Source: Epiperipatus broadwayi (Eukaryota > Onychophora > Udeonychophora > Euonychophora > Peripatidae). From it: 64,000 nucleotides of DNA. This document shows positions 11,461 through 24,500 of this stretch, in pieces. The notes under the pieces were generated by a model. It ran no database searches. It was not told the origin of the DNA and saw only the letters and a program-made list of their open reading frames with translations. The first letter of the stretch is position 1, and each line of letters opens with the position of its first letter. The position numbers and the translations under genes are program-made. The stretch spans positions 7,249,244-7,313,243 of the forward strand of contig JAQFVV010012418.1 of assembly GCA_028023455.1 (NCBI GenBank), given 5' to 3'.

Positions 11461-13242
11461 CATTATTACACTTTATATATATTGAAATGAATGTTTTCAC
11501 AGCCAAAAGATGTTTTATAAATCATGTTTTCAGTGGCAATTGTGTTTAATAAAATTAAAATAGTCATTTTGACAATATAACTGCTCCACGTTTAAACTTT
11601 GGAATAAGTTTTTTTCTTTCACTCCTTGCTATACAGTACTATTTATTATAACGATGTTCAAATGATCAAAACAATAAATACTTTATATGATAAAATTTCC
11701 GGGTTAAAATTTTTTGTCCATAATGATGAGTTTTTTTTTTTTTTGTAAAACTGAAAATAATTAATCTAAAACAAAATTGAAATAGATAACTAAATATAAA
11801 TAAAAAATTTACTTAATACATTTAATCAGGCTAATATTTCCTTTTTTATAATTATATGACCAACTCTTTTACGCAACTCCATCTAATGGACATTAAAATA
11901 TAATTAGTCACATTGGCATTAATATACATATTACCATATACAACAATATAAAATCAAATTACTATCTAACATCAAATTAAAAACACACATAAGCAATAGT
12001 TTACAAAGCCTACCTCAGCACATAATCATTGATATAGAATTTTAAATTTGTTGTTGACTAACAATTTAGGTTTGAATTAATCTATTTGGTTTATTTTATT
12101 CTGCATACTTTTGTTTTTATATTGTTATAATAAAAACAAATTTATTAAATAATGTTTTTCTTGATGACTTATTTAGAGATTAGGTTTTTTCTTCTTTTCT
12201 TTATATAAATATATTCAAAAAGTAGTTAATATTTTACTTCTACTAATCTTTTAAATATTTGTTTTGGAACAAAGTTGTCAACCTTTTTTGCCCATTCTTT
12301 TGTATTTTTCAATGAAACAACTTATTTTTGACCAAATATTTTTGTTTTTGATAAATTTACAAGCTTAAATGTATATAACAATAATATTATAGTAAATAAA
12401 ATATCAACTTTGCAAATAAAAAGTAGCAGTAATGTTATCATTACAGAGAATTTTTCTATCAGATTTCAATTAAAAATGCTTTTAATGTAAAAAAAAAAAA
12501 ATCTATCAAATCTATATGTTTTAGATAAAATTTATCTAATAAAAATATTTTTTAAAATATTAAAAACAACCTTTCCCCATTTAAAACAACAACAAAAAAC
12601 AATAATACAATTATTAAAAGTGCATACCTCTTGTATGACATCACACATTTTTAATAGGCTAATTTTCTTTTAAAAATTTATATTCAAATAAAAGCTAAAC
12701 AAAAATATCGTATACTTAATTTAGAAATAAATATTTAATAACTCTTAAAAAAGAGAAAATTCTAAACATAAATAAAAATAAACATTTTACAAAAAATAGA
12801 TATTGTGTAGAACTCTAAATTCTTTTGAGAAGAATATAATCTTCCTTAAAATACTGCATTATGGTGATATTTAGATACAGTAGTTACAATTAACATCTTA
12901 ATCTGCTAAATAGTTTTTAACTATTAAAATCACTTTTAAAAGCATAAACAACAGATTCTGGCCATTCAAACTACACATTGGAATTTCAGTGCTAATGCAA
13001 ATCTAGCAATTCCCTAGACCTAAAGATTAACAAACTTTATATCTACTTACATATTTTTCACTCTTCTTCTTAGCTACTAAAAGAAAAGAAAATGAGGAAT
13101 TAAGTATAGGATCTTCATTCACCATGATTGATCAGTTCAGAAAAACAGTTTGACAACAAAAGTTCATATTGTCATACTGCTTTTATATATCAAAAATATA
13201 TTTCAGTATTATATATTTAAAAACATAATTACAGATATGGAT
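11461..13242. other. AT-rich DNA, no gene seen
   Basis: No coding or RNA signal. Low-complexity A and T runs dominate. Confidence 0.45.
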
Positions 13243-13280
<38 letters not shown>

Positions 13281-13294
13281 AATAATAATAATAA

Positions 13295-13326
<32 letters not shown>
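13243..13326. repeat. Compound trinucleotide microsatellite
   Basis: AAC repeats run into AAT and then ACT repeats. It directly precedes the 5' end of the LINE that follows, and may be the tail of an older element or the insertion target. Confidence 0.9.
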
Positions 13327-13327
<1 letters not shown>

Positions 13328-13527
13328 CGTGGTCCTGCTGTGTCTAGTTAGATGAAGTAGATAAACGTTTCCAACAAAAGTATAAAAAAATACTGAATTG
13401 CCAAGAAACAGTTGATTAAAACATCACCTGAAGATAATTAATATTCACACCTATCAGGGAAAATGGACTTTTTACTCACAAAGTGATTTATTGCTTATAA
13501 GTTTTAGTTTTTCTAAACGCTATTCAG

Positions 13528-15808
13528 ATGCTATATATTGTCAATATGGCGTCCACATCAGAATCCAAGATAAAGTTTGGCGTGAATCAAACTTCACGAA
13601 TATATAGCAACATTAGAGCACAGACAACATATGCAAACATAGCTGAATTAAATTTGCAAAATACAAAACAAATCCCAAGATTTAGAAGGGTCAATCAGGA
13701 TGATCTGAATGAAGTAAATGATATAAATATGAATCAATATGATGCTGATGTGCCTTTACAAAACATTTGGTTAAAAGAAGAAGTGGAAGAGATAAATCGC
13801 AGATTTAATGAAACCATATCGAAAAAATTATTCATGTCATTTAAGAAATTTTTTTCAAATAAGTCAATCATCTTAGCAGCAACAGATAGAAATCTCTCTC
13901 TCTACAAGTTTCCAAAGGAAATACTATATAAAGAGTTATCTAATAACAAAATGTGGAGCTCAATTTCAATCATAGGAGAGCATACCAACTCAAGATATCT
14001 GGCAGTAGAATTCATTAATGAAACGCAATGTACAGATTTTCAAGAAAAAATTAAGACTTCGGAAAATTATGCTCTTGTGATTGTAGATAGAGAGATGCAA
14101 AACTATCACACTGGCATTATTAAAAATACATACTTTGGGTATAATATACATGATTTCACAAAATAAATAAAACCCTTTGGGCAACCGATATACATGAAGC
14201 CAATATATCGCTCAGACCCGCCTACACTAGTTTATTCAAACAGGTTTTATTTCAAGATCAAAATGAATGAAGGCATAAGACCTGAAGAAATCCCAAGCAT
14301 AATAATGGATCAGGAAGCATTACTGACTATACAAATTAAAGGACTTAGGCCACAATGTTTTGTGTGTGGAAGTAGAGATCACCTGGCAATAGGCTGTGGA
14401 AGAAAGCATAACAGCAATGACCAGTCAACAGCTAAAACAGAGCAAATATTAATTAAAGAATACACAACAGAGCAACTGAAAGATCAAGCAAACCCAGACA
14501 AGAAGATAGAAAATCCCAAACACCCAGAGACTGGCCAAGAAATAGATGACATGCAAACAAATAAAAAAAATGGGCAGAAATGACAGATAAAGAATATACA
14601 AAGGAAGGAACAGAAAATCAGCCAAGGCCAGATAAAAAGAGAAAATACACCAAACATGAAGAGGGTGACCAAGAAATGGGTGACATGCAAAAAAATTATA
14701 AACAAATAGATGATATACAAAGAAATAAGAAGCAAAGTTTGCTGAAAGTTGCTGATCAGTCAGTACTATTACAGCTGCTTGAGGCAGACAAACTAATCAC
14801 TGAAAAAGAAGGCAAAAGAATTGAAGTCAGTCCAAAACAGATAAAGCTTCATCAAAAAAAAAAAAAAAACAATCAAAAAAAGGAAATCAAGATAACAATC
14901 AAAGACTGGAATCTGAGACTGGAATAGAAGATACACCTGATGAACACCAAAGATCAAAAAGAGAAATAGACAGTATGCAAAAAAATAATAAAAAATGTGG
15001 AGAAATAAGCCAACTGGATGAAGAAGATATAATTGAAGCCACAGAAAATAAAACAAGCACAGACAAGAAACTAAAACACACCAAACACATTGAGGGTGAC
15101 CCAGAACTAGATGATGTAAAAGGGAAAAATAAGGATCTGGATGGCATTCAACATAATAAACAAAGTAAGCAAAAAACAGATAAAAAAGATACAATGGAAC
15201 CAATGGCAGACAAGAACATAAAACACATCAAACACATTGAGGCCGACCATGAACTAGTTGGCTTAAAAGTGGAAAATAAGCCACTGGACAACATACAAGA
15301 TAATAATAACCAAAGTAAGCTTAAAATGGCACACCAGGAAAGGCCAGCTCAGCTCTATGAGCAAGAGAGATTAAACAATGAAAAAGAGGATAAGAGAATT
15401 GCAGCAAAGGTAAGCCATATGAAATGTGACCAACAAAATCAGTCAAAGAGTGCAAATAAAGATTACCTGCAAATTATGGCACTTGAGACTGAAACTGAAG
15501 ATGTGATTCATGTAGATAGAAGATGCAAAATTTCATCCAAAGTCATACCATGGTCAACAATTATTAATAAAACATCTGCTGAAATGATGGAGGCTATTAC
15601 TCCAGATCTGCCTACCCAAATAGAAATGCACACTGAAGATAGGCGCAAACCAAGGCATCCACCAAAACAAGATAGAATATATAAAAAGGTGAGAATTGAA
15701 CAAGAGAATCCTCACAGTGAGCAGAAAATATATAATTGGGCTGTAGCAGTGGATGAAGAGAGTGGCCTGGTGTTTCAAGATGCAGTGGAAATCGAGGAAG
15801 AAAAGTAG
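13528..15808 (+). pseudogene. LINE ORF1, gag-like RNA-binding protein, interrupted
   Basis: A nucleic-acid-binding gag-like protein of a LINE, about 760 residues if read through. The N-terminal 212 residues (13528-14166) end at a TAA; the same frame continues at once (14194-14583) and contains the CCHC zinc knuckle CFVCGSRDHLAIGC. Then a frameshift near the A-run at 14566-14580 leads to 14580-14927, and another in the 15-A run near 14855 leads to 14975-15808. The C-terminal half is lysine/glutamate-rich and built from about four or five degenerate units of roughly 40 residues, each with a TKH-EGD-like core followed by a DxIQxNK-like end. The start is the M of MASTSES or the upstream MLYIVN. 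One stop and two homopolymer shifts imply a fairly recent insertion. Confidence 0.7.
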
Positions 15809-15848
15809 GAAGACATGAATTCTTAAACTCAAAAGAAAAAAAAAAATA

Positions 15849-16320
15849 ATGAAACTTAAAATTGCTGTTTTAAATGTCAGAGGACTTAATGCAATCAATA
15901 CAAATTTCAAAGTCAGAAATTGGATAAATCAAATCCGAGCCCATATAACATGATTATTAGAAACAAAGATATATGCAGGCTCAGCAATAAATACAGCTAC
16001 CTACCTGAGTGGCCAGGGCTTCTCTGCATGTCCCAGAGATTCATCCTCCCCATCTGCAGGAACTGGAAGAGTAATTGTTCAAGAATGTCTTTTTGAAAAT
16101 TTCAAAATACTTTACATTGATTCAAACCTTCTAATAATAACACTGACTCAAAAATAATTACAATGAATATAGTGCTTGTATATATGCCAGTAGAAAAGCA
16201 AAAGATAGAATGTATAATTTATAATGTAAATTTCTTGCCATGAATGCAAGCCCCACTGTTCTGGTTGGGGACTGCAACTCATCTTATGAAGAATTTATAC
16301 AGAAATCACTCCTATTGGAC
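15849..16320 (+). pseudogene. LINE ORF2 N-terminal APE endonuclease remnant
   Basis: Reading from 15849 gives KIAVLNVRGLN near the start and an LLETK-like motif about 35 residues on, then after several stops a VGDCNSSYEEF motif near 16263. These correspond to the N, E and GDxN motifs of the APE-type endonuclease that opens LINE ORF2 and nicks target DNA. The domain is broken by multiple stops and is cut before the SDH motif; no RT follows. The start is separated from the ORF1 stop by about 40 nt with an A-run between. Confidence 0.6.
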
Positions 16321-16544
16321 AATAATGTGATTAATTAACATTCCTAAAGTGGATACAATCATGTAAAATTACTCGTATAGATATGTACTCTTAAAAAAAT
16401 GAATATTGTAGCACCTGAAATTGAACTGACAATAATAAGATTCAACATGTATCTTGCTATGGCATTGTAATACTATGTAACTAAAAGGATCAATAAAGTT
16501 TACTATTGTTGAAACTTAATAATAATAATAATAATAATAATAAT

Positions 16545-17137
16545 CACATTCATATCGGCTTTTTCAAACCAAATTGTGCAAACGCTTTTTGCGAGTGTTA
16601 AATAATAAATGAATACCCTCTGACCCATACAAGATATAGAATTTATGCAGCAATTACTACAACTCAAATATTTATATATGAGCAAATCTGAAGTACTGGC
16701 ACTGAAGGTAAAAAGCGTTTGCACAATTTGGTTTGAAAAAGCCGATATGAATGTGATTACAATTGTATACAGACGCTATAAAAAATAAATGCTGATTTAT
16801 ATATATGATTAATTTCAGTTGGAATGACGTTCAGTAAATTCTAGTAAATTTCATCGGTGTCATTCATTCATAAGTTATATATAGTAATTCAAAGTGACTG
16901 TTCTATAGTCACACCTTCTGTGCCAGTACTTCAGATTTGCTCATATATAAATATTTGAGTCGTAGTAATAAGAGGATTCCTTTTATTGCTGCATAAATTC
17001 TATATCTCGTATGGGTCAGAGGGTATTCATATATTATTTAACACTCGCAAAAAGCTTTGCACAATTTGGTTTGAAAAAGCCGATATGAATGTGATTACAA
17101 TTGTATACAGACGCTATAAAAAATAAATGCTGATTTA
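16545..17137. mobile_element. Repeat family G, tandem unit of about 340 bp with inverted end
   Basis: The segment with TTGCACAATTTGGTTTGAAA and ACAGACGCTATAAAA occurs directly repeated at about 16711-16800 and 17045-17137, and its left part is also present inverted at 16545-16690. The unit recurs at 24960-25410, including the landmark pair AGTAAATTCTAG and GTCATTCATTCA. Length, tandem partial duplication and lack of ORFs resemble families A and B, but no acceptable hammerhead core is present (U4 is C in both copies). Confidence 0.65.
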
Positions 17138-18020
17138 ATAATAATAATAATAATAATCATCATCATCATCAATTAAAAGCATCACAAAGTTAACAGTTAG
17201 ACTTTCTATTAGTATTACCTTTTTCTTTTTTTTTTTTTATTTAAAAAAGACCATTAATCTCACCTTGCTTTTTTCCATTAGCAATTTTGCTTTCAAATTT
17301 GAAAGCTTATTCAGAAAATGAATATTTTTTTAACATACTGAAAGATAGTGTTTGTATACAATCTAAATAATCAATATCCATATTGAGATATTCTTTTAAT
17401 AATTTTTAGTAATTAAAATTTAGCACTATCTGTTAGGATTTTCACTTTAGTAAGTTAGAAAAGAGTTTTTTATTATTATTTTTTATTATTATAAAAAAAA
17501 AGTTACAGAATCTTTTAAAGTTTTTTAAAAAAGAAATATTTTTTTTTTATGTTATCATTGAATTTAAAAATATATTTTAAAATGCACATATTATTATCAT
17601 TGTTATTATTATTTTATTCAAAGTTTAGGTGATTCTTCAAGACCTGAAGTGGGGAAATGCTTGTAATCAAAATTTAAAAATAATATAATTACTTTTAGTG
17701 AAACTCATCTGGTTGATCAAGTGAAATATACCTTTTTTTTGAAGAGAAATTATTGACTGAAAGAAGACTGAATGAAGTTGAATTAATTGTAATTTAACTT
17801 GTAACTTTTTCTTGTAATTCCAAGATGCGACAATAAAAGCTAATGATATTAAAAATTGTTTTGTACAATGATAAATTTTTTTAATCAATGCTTTTAATTC
17901 AATATTAAAGCCAGAAAATCCACACAAATGTTTTTATTCATCATCAGAAAATATTATTGCGTCATTATCAATGAAAGACATTTTCTGTTTTTCCTCTGAA
18001 CATTTTAATAAAATAATTGC
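17138..18020. other. TAA/ATC microsatellite and AT-rich DNA
   Basis: A short TAA then ATC microsatellite lies at 17137-17172; the rest holds no supported gene. An antisense ORF at 17667-17927 lacks any recognisable motif. Confidence 0.5.
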
Positions 18021-18153
18021 AAAGAGTGATGCCAAGCGTTGTTAGCCGAGAGGTCAGCGCAGCCGCCTTGCAAGCAAGCAATTGGTTGCAGACGGTTGTT
18101 GCCGGTTCACCTCCCAGCCGATGCTATGACATATGGAAAAAAAAAAGAATGAT
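18021..18153 (+). mobile_element. tRNA-derived SINE copy 1 (diverged)
   Basis: A GC-rich island (18031-18136) with an A-box-like TTAGCCGAGAGGTCAGCG and a B-box-like CCGGTTCACCTCC, ending GATGCTATGACATATGG and an A-run. Possible target duplication AAAGAGTGAT (18021) and AAAGAATGAT (18144), one mismatch. It shares head and tail with the copies at 18977 and 53435 but differs in the middle, so it is an older or different subfamily. Confidence 0.6.
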
Positions 18154-18960
18154 AATTAAAACTGTGCTATTAGAAATAATAGTATTGGCTTTATGAATTT
18201 CAATGATTTGTTATTATTGAATCCTTTGCACAATATATAGGGTGTGAAATAATTAATGTAATTGTTGTTCAATAATAGCAAACCATTTAATACTTTATTT
18301 AGGAAAAATAATCATTAAAAAAACTTGAATTTATCAGCAGTCAAAATAGCACACTCCAAGGTTAAAATAATAGTTGCATTAAAATTTAAATCGTATCCCA
18401 AACATATTAGTAATGATTTTGATATTCATTCTTTATAAAAAACTACTACTTATGATAAAATTATCACATTGTAATTTTAAGTTTAACATATTATTAAGGC
18501 TTAAATCTCTCTTAAAGTGTAATTCATTAAAAAAAAGGTTTGGTTCTTTGAGAATAATTGTATTACCAACGACTTAGATAAAACAATATTCTCTGATTGA
18601 AATAATATCAAAATAATTGCATACCTTTTATATGGAAGAAATATCTCATATTAATTGCATAATTTCAATGAATATATATAAGACTTTAAAATAATTAGTG
18701 GATAAATCAATGAATAGTAGTATTTTAAAAAAATATAATGATATTGCAGGAAGATGGAGAGAGAATTTTATTTATTTTTGAGTAATGATATAAGAATTTA
18801 TATGAATACATTATTATTTTCTTGAGTATTTAGATTTGAACAAAGATATTCATCTTGATATAATTTAAACAGTTTTTTGTACTCTTAAAATTTGAAGAGC
18901 TGAAAGAATCCGGAGGGGATATGTATGGAAATATTAATTATTATGCATTATATAGATTTA

Positions 18961-19095
18961 AAAATGTTTGAATCTAGTCTTGCATTGGTGGTTGAGAAAG
19001 TCAGCGTGACTGCTTTGCACTTGCAGGCAATTACCCGGGTTGAGGGTTTGCGTCCCGGCCAATGCTATGACACTTAAAAAAAATGTTTGAATCTA
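18961..19095 (+). mobile_element. tRNA-derived SINE copy 2
   Basis: The element is about 18977-19080, flanked by a target-site duplication of about 15-16 bp (AAATGTTTGAATCTA at 18962 and 19081). The tRNA-like part (18982-19065) has a perfect seven-pair acceptor stem GCATTGG/CCAATGC, an A box near GTTGAGAAAGTCAGCG and a B box GGGTTTGCGTCCC. It ends in TATGACACTT plus As. The body is almost only the tRNA-like unit, with no unrelated SINE body, so RNA polymerase III transcription from the internal A/B boxes is likely (inference). Confidence 0.8.
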
Positions 19096-19386
19096 TTTAC
19101 TCATATTTGGAACCATTGAAGTTGCTTCTCTCCATATTATTTATGCTTCTATTTATTTACAAAAGTAAATAGATAGAAATAACTGCAATAGTTATAAAAT
19201 GTTAGTGTTATTTTCAATAGAAAAATACTTTAAAGCATTTAATGCTGATGAATTGAACTAGCACAGTGTCATATTGTAATTCTATTTAGAAAGTAATAAT
19301 CCTTCCTCACTTGTGCATTTCTATTATATTAAATCAGTAATATAATTTATCCAAACTTCAAACACTTTTAGCAAACTTTATTTGTA

Positions 19387-19436
19387 CATACACCTACGTT
19401 TCGACTGACCTGCAGTCTTCTTCAGAGCTATGATAT
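19387..19436 (-). ncRNA. Hammerhead ribozyme C1
   Basis: Minus strand: core CTGAAGA (19419-19425), single A, stem II GACTG-CAGGT-CAGTC (five perfect pairs), GAAAC, GT, then A as the cleavage nucleotide. The ACGT after GAA is self-complementary, so stem III would be two pairs in a monomer without a loop, or four pairs between two molecules, a known feature of dimer-active hammerheads. Stem I is GCT with GGT plus CATA with TATG around one bulge. The core is fully intact. Confidence 0.65.
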
Positions 19437-19871
19437 AATGAACAAAAAAAAAACAACATAAAATATATATATTAAAAACCTGAAATAAATAATCAAACCC
19501 AAATAAAACAATTAATATAAAATAAAATGTACTACATAAATGAAAAATAAATATAAATTATACATGTGTATTCTTAACTTTATACATATATACATTCAAG
19601 GACAACTATTAATCTAAATATTATCTATTTTATTATTATTAACAATCTACTAATATTTAATTAATATTTAGATTAATTAATATTTAATTAATATTTAGAT
19701 TAATAGTTGTCCTTGAATGTATATATGTATAAAGTTAAGAATACACATGTATAATTTATATTTATTTTTCATTTATGTAGTACATTTTATTTTATATTAA
19801 TTGTTTTATTTGGGTTTGATTATTTATTTCAGGTTTTTAATATATATATTTTATGTTTTTTTTTTGTTCAT

Positions 19872-19920
19872 TATATCATAGCTCTGAAGAAGACTGCAGG
19901 TCAGTCAAAACGTAGGTGTA
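19872..19920 (+). ncRNA. Hammerhead ribozyme C2 (G12 mutated)
   Basis: The inverted partner of C1: CTGAAGA at 19884-19890, stem II GACTG/CAGTC identical, but AAAAC (19907-19911) replaces GAAAC. Loss of G12 should inactivate this copy. Confidence 0.6.
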
Positions 19921-20254
19921 TGTACAAATAAAGTTTGCTAAAAGTGTTTGAAGTTTGGATAAATTATATTTATATGATATTACGGCAAACATAAAGAAAA
20001 GTGTGATTTTGGTAATATTAAATCAGTAATATTAAATGTGAGCATACTCTCATTTCAGCCATAATATAAAGACTTTGAGAAAATAAAATTAGCCTATACA
20101 AGTTTATTTAGGTTTGAATATCTTATTTTTTTAAAGTCTTTATCTTGTGGCTGGAACAAGAGTAATCCTCACATTTAACATCATTGATTTAATATGTTAG
20201 TATGACCACAAGTGATGAAGGATTATTATTTTCTAAATAGAATTTCAAGGATTT

Positions 20255-21040
20255 ATTAAATAGGCTCATTCCAATCATAAATAGATAATTACAATAACTA
20301 CAATATGGTTTTAGACAATCAAAAAGTATTGTAGGTGACTTTTGTTGCAAAAATATGTAAAAACAAAAACTGACAAAGCAAAAGTATAATGTATATCTTG
20401 TTTTTTTATACCAGTTTGAGTAAGGTGTTTGAGTTTAATAATTGTGTAATTATTGCAGTATTTGAAAATAACTGATAGTGTAAAATTTATATTGTGTAGT
20501 TTCTATATAATAATTTAAGAAGATGTATTAATAATAGTAATGGGAATAAATGGAGAATTAAACATGTTAGTTATAAACAGAAATGTGGACTATTTCCAAC
20601 ATTATTTGCCAGAAACTTTAAAAAGTTGAAAGGCAGTTTTAGTAAGTAGATAAAAGTATGCAATATAGATTTGATGATAGTCTTTTTAACTAGAGCTAAT
20701 TAAAAGCAAAAACAAAATCTTCATGTTTTAAGCATACTTTTATTGATGGTTGTTACTCTTGTTAATTCAAGAAATTATCAAGAGAATAATTTTAATATTT
20801 TTTGATTGCTACTTATAAAAATTTAAGCTTTAATAATTAATGTGCAAACAACTCAAATGATTTATTTATCAGACAGTGATAGAAAAAAATCCTTTAGTAA
20901 CTTTTGGCTTGCAAATGTGAATCCATTTAAATATTGTTGTAGCTTTCTGTGGGAAAGTAGAACTTGGATGTTGTAACATAGCATAGATTCCCATGGGTTG
21001 ATGATGCAATTAACCAATTATTCCATTATCAACACTATCA
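20255..21040. other. AT-rich DNA, no gene seen
   Basis: Nothing recognised. Confidence 0.45.
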
Positions 21041-21049
21041 ACATTTTCA

Positions 21050-21500
21050 ATCGTTATCAATATACTTTAAGATGAAGATCTCTGAGATCTCTGTAAGTTT
21101 AATCCAGTTTATTTTATTGTTCTTGTTCTTCACATAAACTCCAGTAAAGTTCTTTATCTCATCCGTACATCTCACATGTAATCATTTTTTACATTTTTAA
21201 ATCTCTTGGGTTCCAGGCTAATACATCATATATTTATCTATCATCATTTCTTTTAGAAAAATGTTCATGTTAACTTTATTTCACTCTCCTAATTCTTTCT
21301 GTTCTTTGAATCATGAATTTTATTTTCAAGTCCTCCATGTTTCTGTCATTACACACTTTGTTGTATAGTCTGAAATCTCTACATTGCTCTTCTGTTGAGT
21401 ATTCAAGCTTCAGATTCATATCTAAAAAATGATTAAAATTTTGAAAAGTTAGTAATTGATGAGCTTGATAAATATTTAATCGATTGGTGAACATTAACAA
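21050..21500 (-). mobile_element. Decayed RTE 3' fragment
   Basis: Antisense alignment with the last third of the RTE ORF. A translated stretch (21276-21500) shows an FRLYNK...RNMEDLKIKFMIQRTERIRRVK pattern, corresponding to the LQTTQRSMER...LIEKIKRLK part of the intact copies. The 3' terminus degenerates near 21050 (ACCATTATCAAT-like). Heavily mutated and 5'-truncated. Confidence 0.6.
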
Positions 21501-24500
21501 ATAACCATCAATTTTTGATTGATAGTGGCAATTTGCTAAGGTTAACCACTTTCTTTAGAATCAAATATGCACTAATTCTACTTAAATCATTAAGTTTTTA
21601 GCTTGTAAAGCAAATGTAACCTTTAATGCCTCTTGGATGAGACACTAAAGTTAACATAAAATGTTTCATTTCCAAAATTCACAAAGTAAGCTGTTAATTA
21701 GAACTTTTTGAAAATATCTTTATATATGATTTTGCAAAGCTAGTTATATTGATCATTTATATAGTCACAATGAATAATATAAGTACATCCCAATATATTT
21801 ATTTTTTAAATATAATATGCATTTTTTAGATTAAATTATTTTAAAACAGAGGGGAAATTAAATAAAACAATAAAGGAAATCCAGTGCTATCTTCATTCAG
21901 ACAATTACATATAAGTATGATTATATTTCAGATATTAACTCAGCTGATTTAATCGTGAAAGTAAATATTTAACTTATAAAGGAAACACAAACGTGTACAT
22001 CCTTGAAAGATTGTGATATCGGACAATAGGAATCTTTTTTTTTTTGAAAAAAAAAGTTGTGCGTATATATAAACATGTGATTTATTTTTTATAAAATTTT
22101 ATTTTCTTAAAGCCAAAATAGATGTAAAATAAAGCGGTTATCGAAAATGTAAATTGTATCAATCAATTATAAATTATTTTATCTGCCGCTAAGCGCAAAG
22201 ATAATATAGATGACAGAGGGATGGAGTTTGACTGCAATGCCTAATAGTTTTTTAGTACCATGATGCGCCTTTAATTTTAAACATATCTAGGTAGAACTTC
22301 TTCGATTAGGAAGTTGGAGGCGAAAAAATAATAATGTTCTCTTTTCGAATCACAGTAGTGAAATTTATTAACTTTTTATTTATTCAAATTTAAAATGAAT
22401 TTGACTTTTATTTATTTTATGCAGAAGTTATAAAAACTCCACAATAATTTTAACAAGCTTAAGTTATAACTTAGATCAACCTTTAAGCATGTGCGCTTGA
22501 AAATGCGAAGGTAGATACCTCTACAGGTCTTAACCACAAGCTTACGCAATGTGCATTAAATAAATTTATAATTACAACTTAGATCAACGTATGATTAATG
22601 TTGGCATAATTCATCTTATGATATGTGATGCAGTTAAATAGCTTACACAAATAAATAGAAATATATAAATTCCTATAACTTATGAAGATTTAATGTTAGG
22701 ATGCTAATATGTAAATTATCAATATCAATGATCATTTCTTGCTCATAGTACCTAACATCTGTTTATTTTCACCTACCTTCTAGCAAAGAAATTAATATAT
22801 AAAGTATGGCACTTCCTCCACCTGTGCGATTATCTTTTTGATTTTAATAATCAATAAGCATTGCCCTTTATCTGACAACTCCATATTAATCTTTCTTCTT
22901 TAGTTAACAATAACTAGATATCTGTTTAGTAACCAACATTGGAAAGCTAACTATATTTGTTATGACCAACTATTTTAAAAAGTTCAAAGTCTGTGCTTAA
23001 TCTAAAAATTTTTTAAAGCTTGTTTAAATCTCCATATCATAGTCAAGAATGGTGGCTGGGCTAACTACTATACAACATAAAATTTACTGAAATAAACATT
23101 AATAAATCACAGATAATTTATTGGATTAAATGCTTTAAGAATTATATACAAGTTTTGTCTTAAAAAGCCGGTTTATTAATTTTCAATAATTAAAAGAAAT
23201 AGGAATAGTAAAAAAATATAGAATTGCAGTAACATTTTTTTATTTTATTTAATAAACATTTCACTGGGATAAAAGTTATTATAATGTTTGAAAAAAAAAT
23301 ACTTATGTATATAACTGATAATTATTTTAACTAGTGATAAACTATTTTAATTAATAATATTGATTTCATTTAAATTCTTGTAGAAAAAATATTGACTTGT
23401 TCCATTTACTACTATATATTTTGGAGCCAAAAAGAAATTTTCCTATCTAACAATAGTGTAAAAAAAATTTAATGAAAACAAATATATTAAATTTTATTAA
23501 TGCTAATACATAGAGTTTTGTATAACTGTACGAAAAAGATATGCTTTCAATTGGTGTTATATATTGTCATATAAATAGTGGTTTAAATTACTTTATATAC
23601 GAGGTAGTGTAATTATCAAAGATACAACTAACAATGTGACATGACTTGCCTTGTGCTTTATCACATATATTTATGTTAATGATTTGCAGATTAAGAAAAT
23701 CATTTTCTTTGCTCTTGAAATTGACTTCTTTATTTTTATATCATTAATTTCTTTATGTAAAATACTTTTAGTGATAAAATGAAGTGTATTACAATTCATA
23801 TTAATACTGAAGTTTTATGCAATTGATTTTATTTCTATTTTACAAAAGTTGGTACTAATACTATATAATATCTACTCACTAGTTAATGCTACATATTAAT
23901 TTCAAATGATTCAAAAATTTGATTAATTAATAAAAAGTAAAATGTTCACATTTATTGTTGAATCTCCATCTGTTAATGTATATTAAATAAAGTATATATA
24001 TATAGCAGTAACAATAATTTTAACAGAAAAATATATACCAATAGGAAATAGAAAGAACCCAGAGATATATATCCATAATAAATAAAATTCCAAAAATGAA
24101 GCACGTCTATTAACTAAAATCTAGAACAATGAGCCATAAAGCAATATACATAGAAAATAAAATGTCATACATATTAAAAATCTACACAAGCCTAAGCACA
24201 CTAAAAAAATTTCAGTTAGCTGTAAGTTTCATGTTTCATTTTTCACATCATACCACTTCATTAGCTGACATAGTTTCATCATTTTTATAAAGCATTACTT
24301 GTATTAAACTGTTAGCCATAGAATTTTATCTAGTAATAAACAATGAAAAGATAGATTGTAATTAGATGTCAGATTATTTCCATCATCTAATATATAGCAT
24401 AATATTTTAAATGGCATTATACCTGAAAAAGGAAGAGAATAATACCACTTGAATCATTGTGTTATGTATTAATCTGCCTGAATGCATTTGAAAAGTTTAA

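Larger units (their letters stand above)
13327..16545 (+). mobile_element. LINE with gag-like ORF1, endonuclease remnant and no RT
   Basis: Non-LTR retrotransposon running from just after the microsatellite (5' UTR starting CCGTGGTCCTGCTGTG) to AATAAAGTTTACTATTG and a TAA-repeat tail at 16518-16545. It holds a gag-like ORF1 (13528-15808) and the start of an ORF2 endonuclease (15849-about 16320), then goes straight to the 3' end. The reverse transcriptase is missing, so the copy is internally deleted or a non-autonomous derivative. Confidence 0.7.
19272..20250. mobile_element. Nested palindrome with hammerhead motifs on both strands (family C)
   Basis: The inner palindrome, about 19336-19970, has arms of about 310 bp meeting near 19650; the arms are nearly identical over long stretches such as GGACAACTATTAATCTAAAT and its complement. 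Each arm carries a hammerhead motif close to its outer end. An outer, weaker inverted repeat (19272-19320 with 20210-20250) embraces it, as does a TGTGAG...TCTCATT segment around 20040-20180 related to the MITE at 2347. The arrangement suggests one palindromic element inserted in another. No ORF. Confidence 0.7.

Noticed and set aside
16800-16870. Hammerhead in family G (CCGATGA ... GAACGTC on the minus strand)
   Set aside because: U4 of the core is C in both copies, GAAA is absent, and stem I does not directly flank the core. Kept only as an open question.
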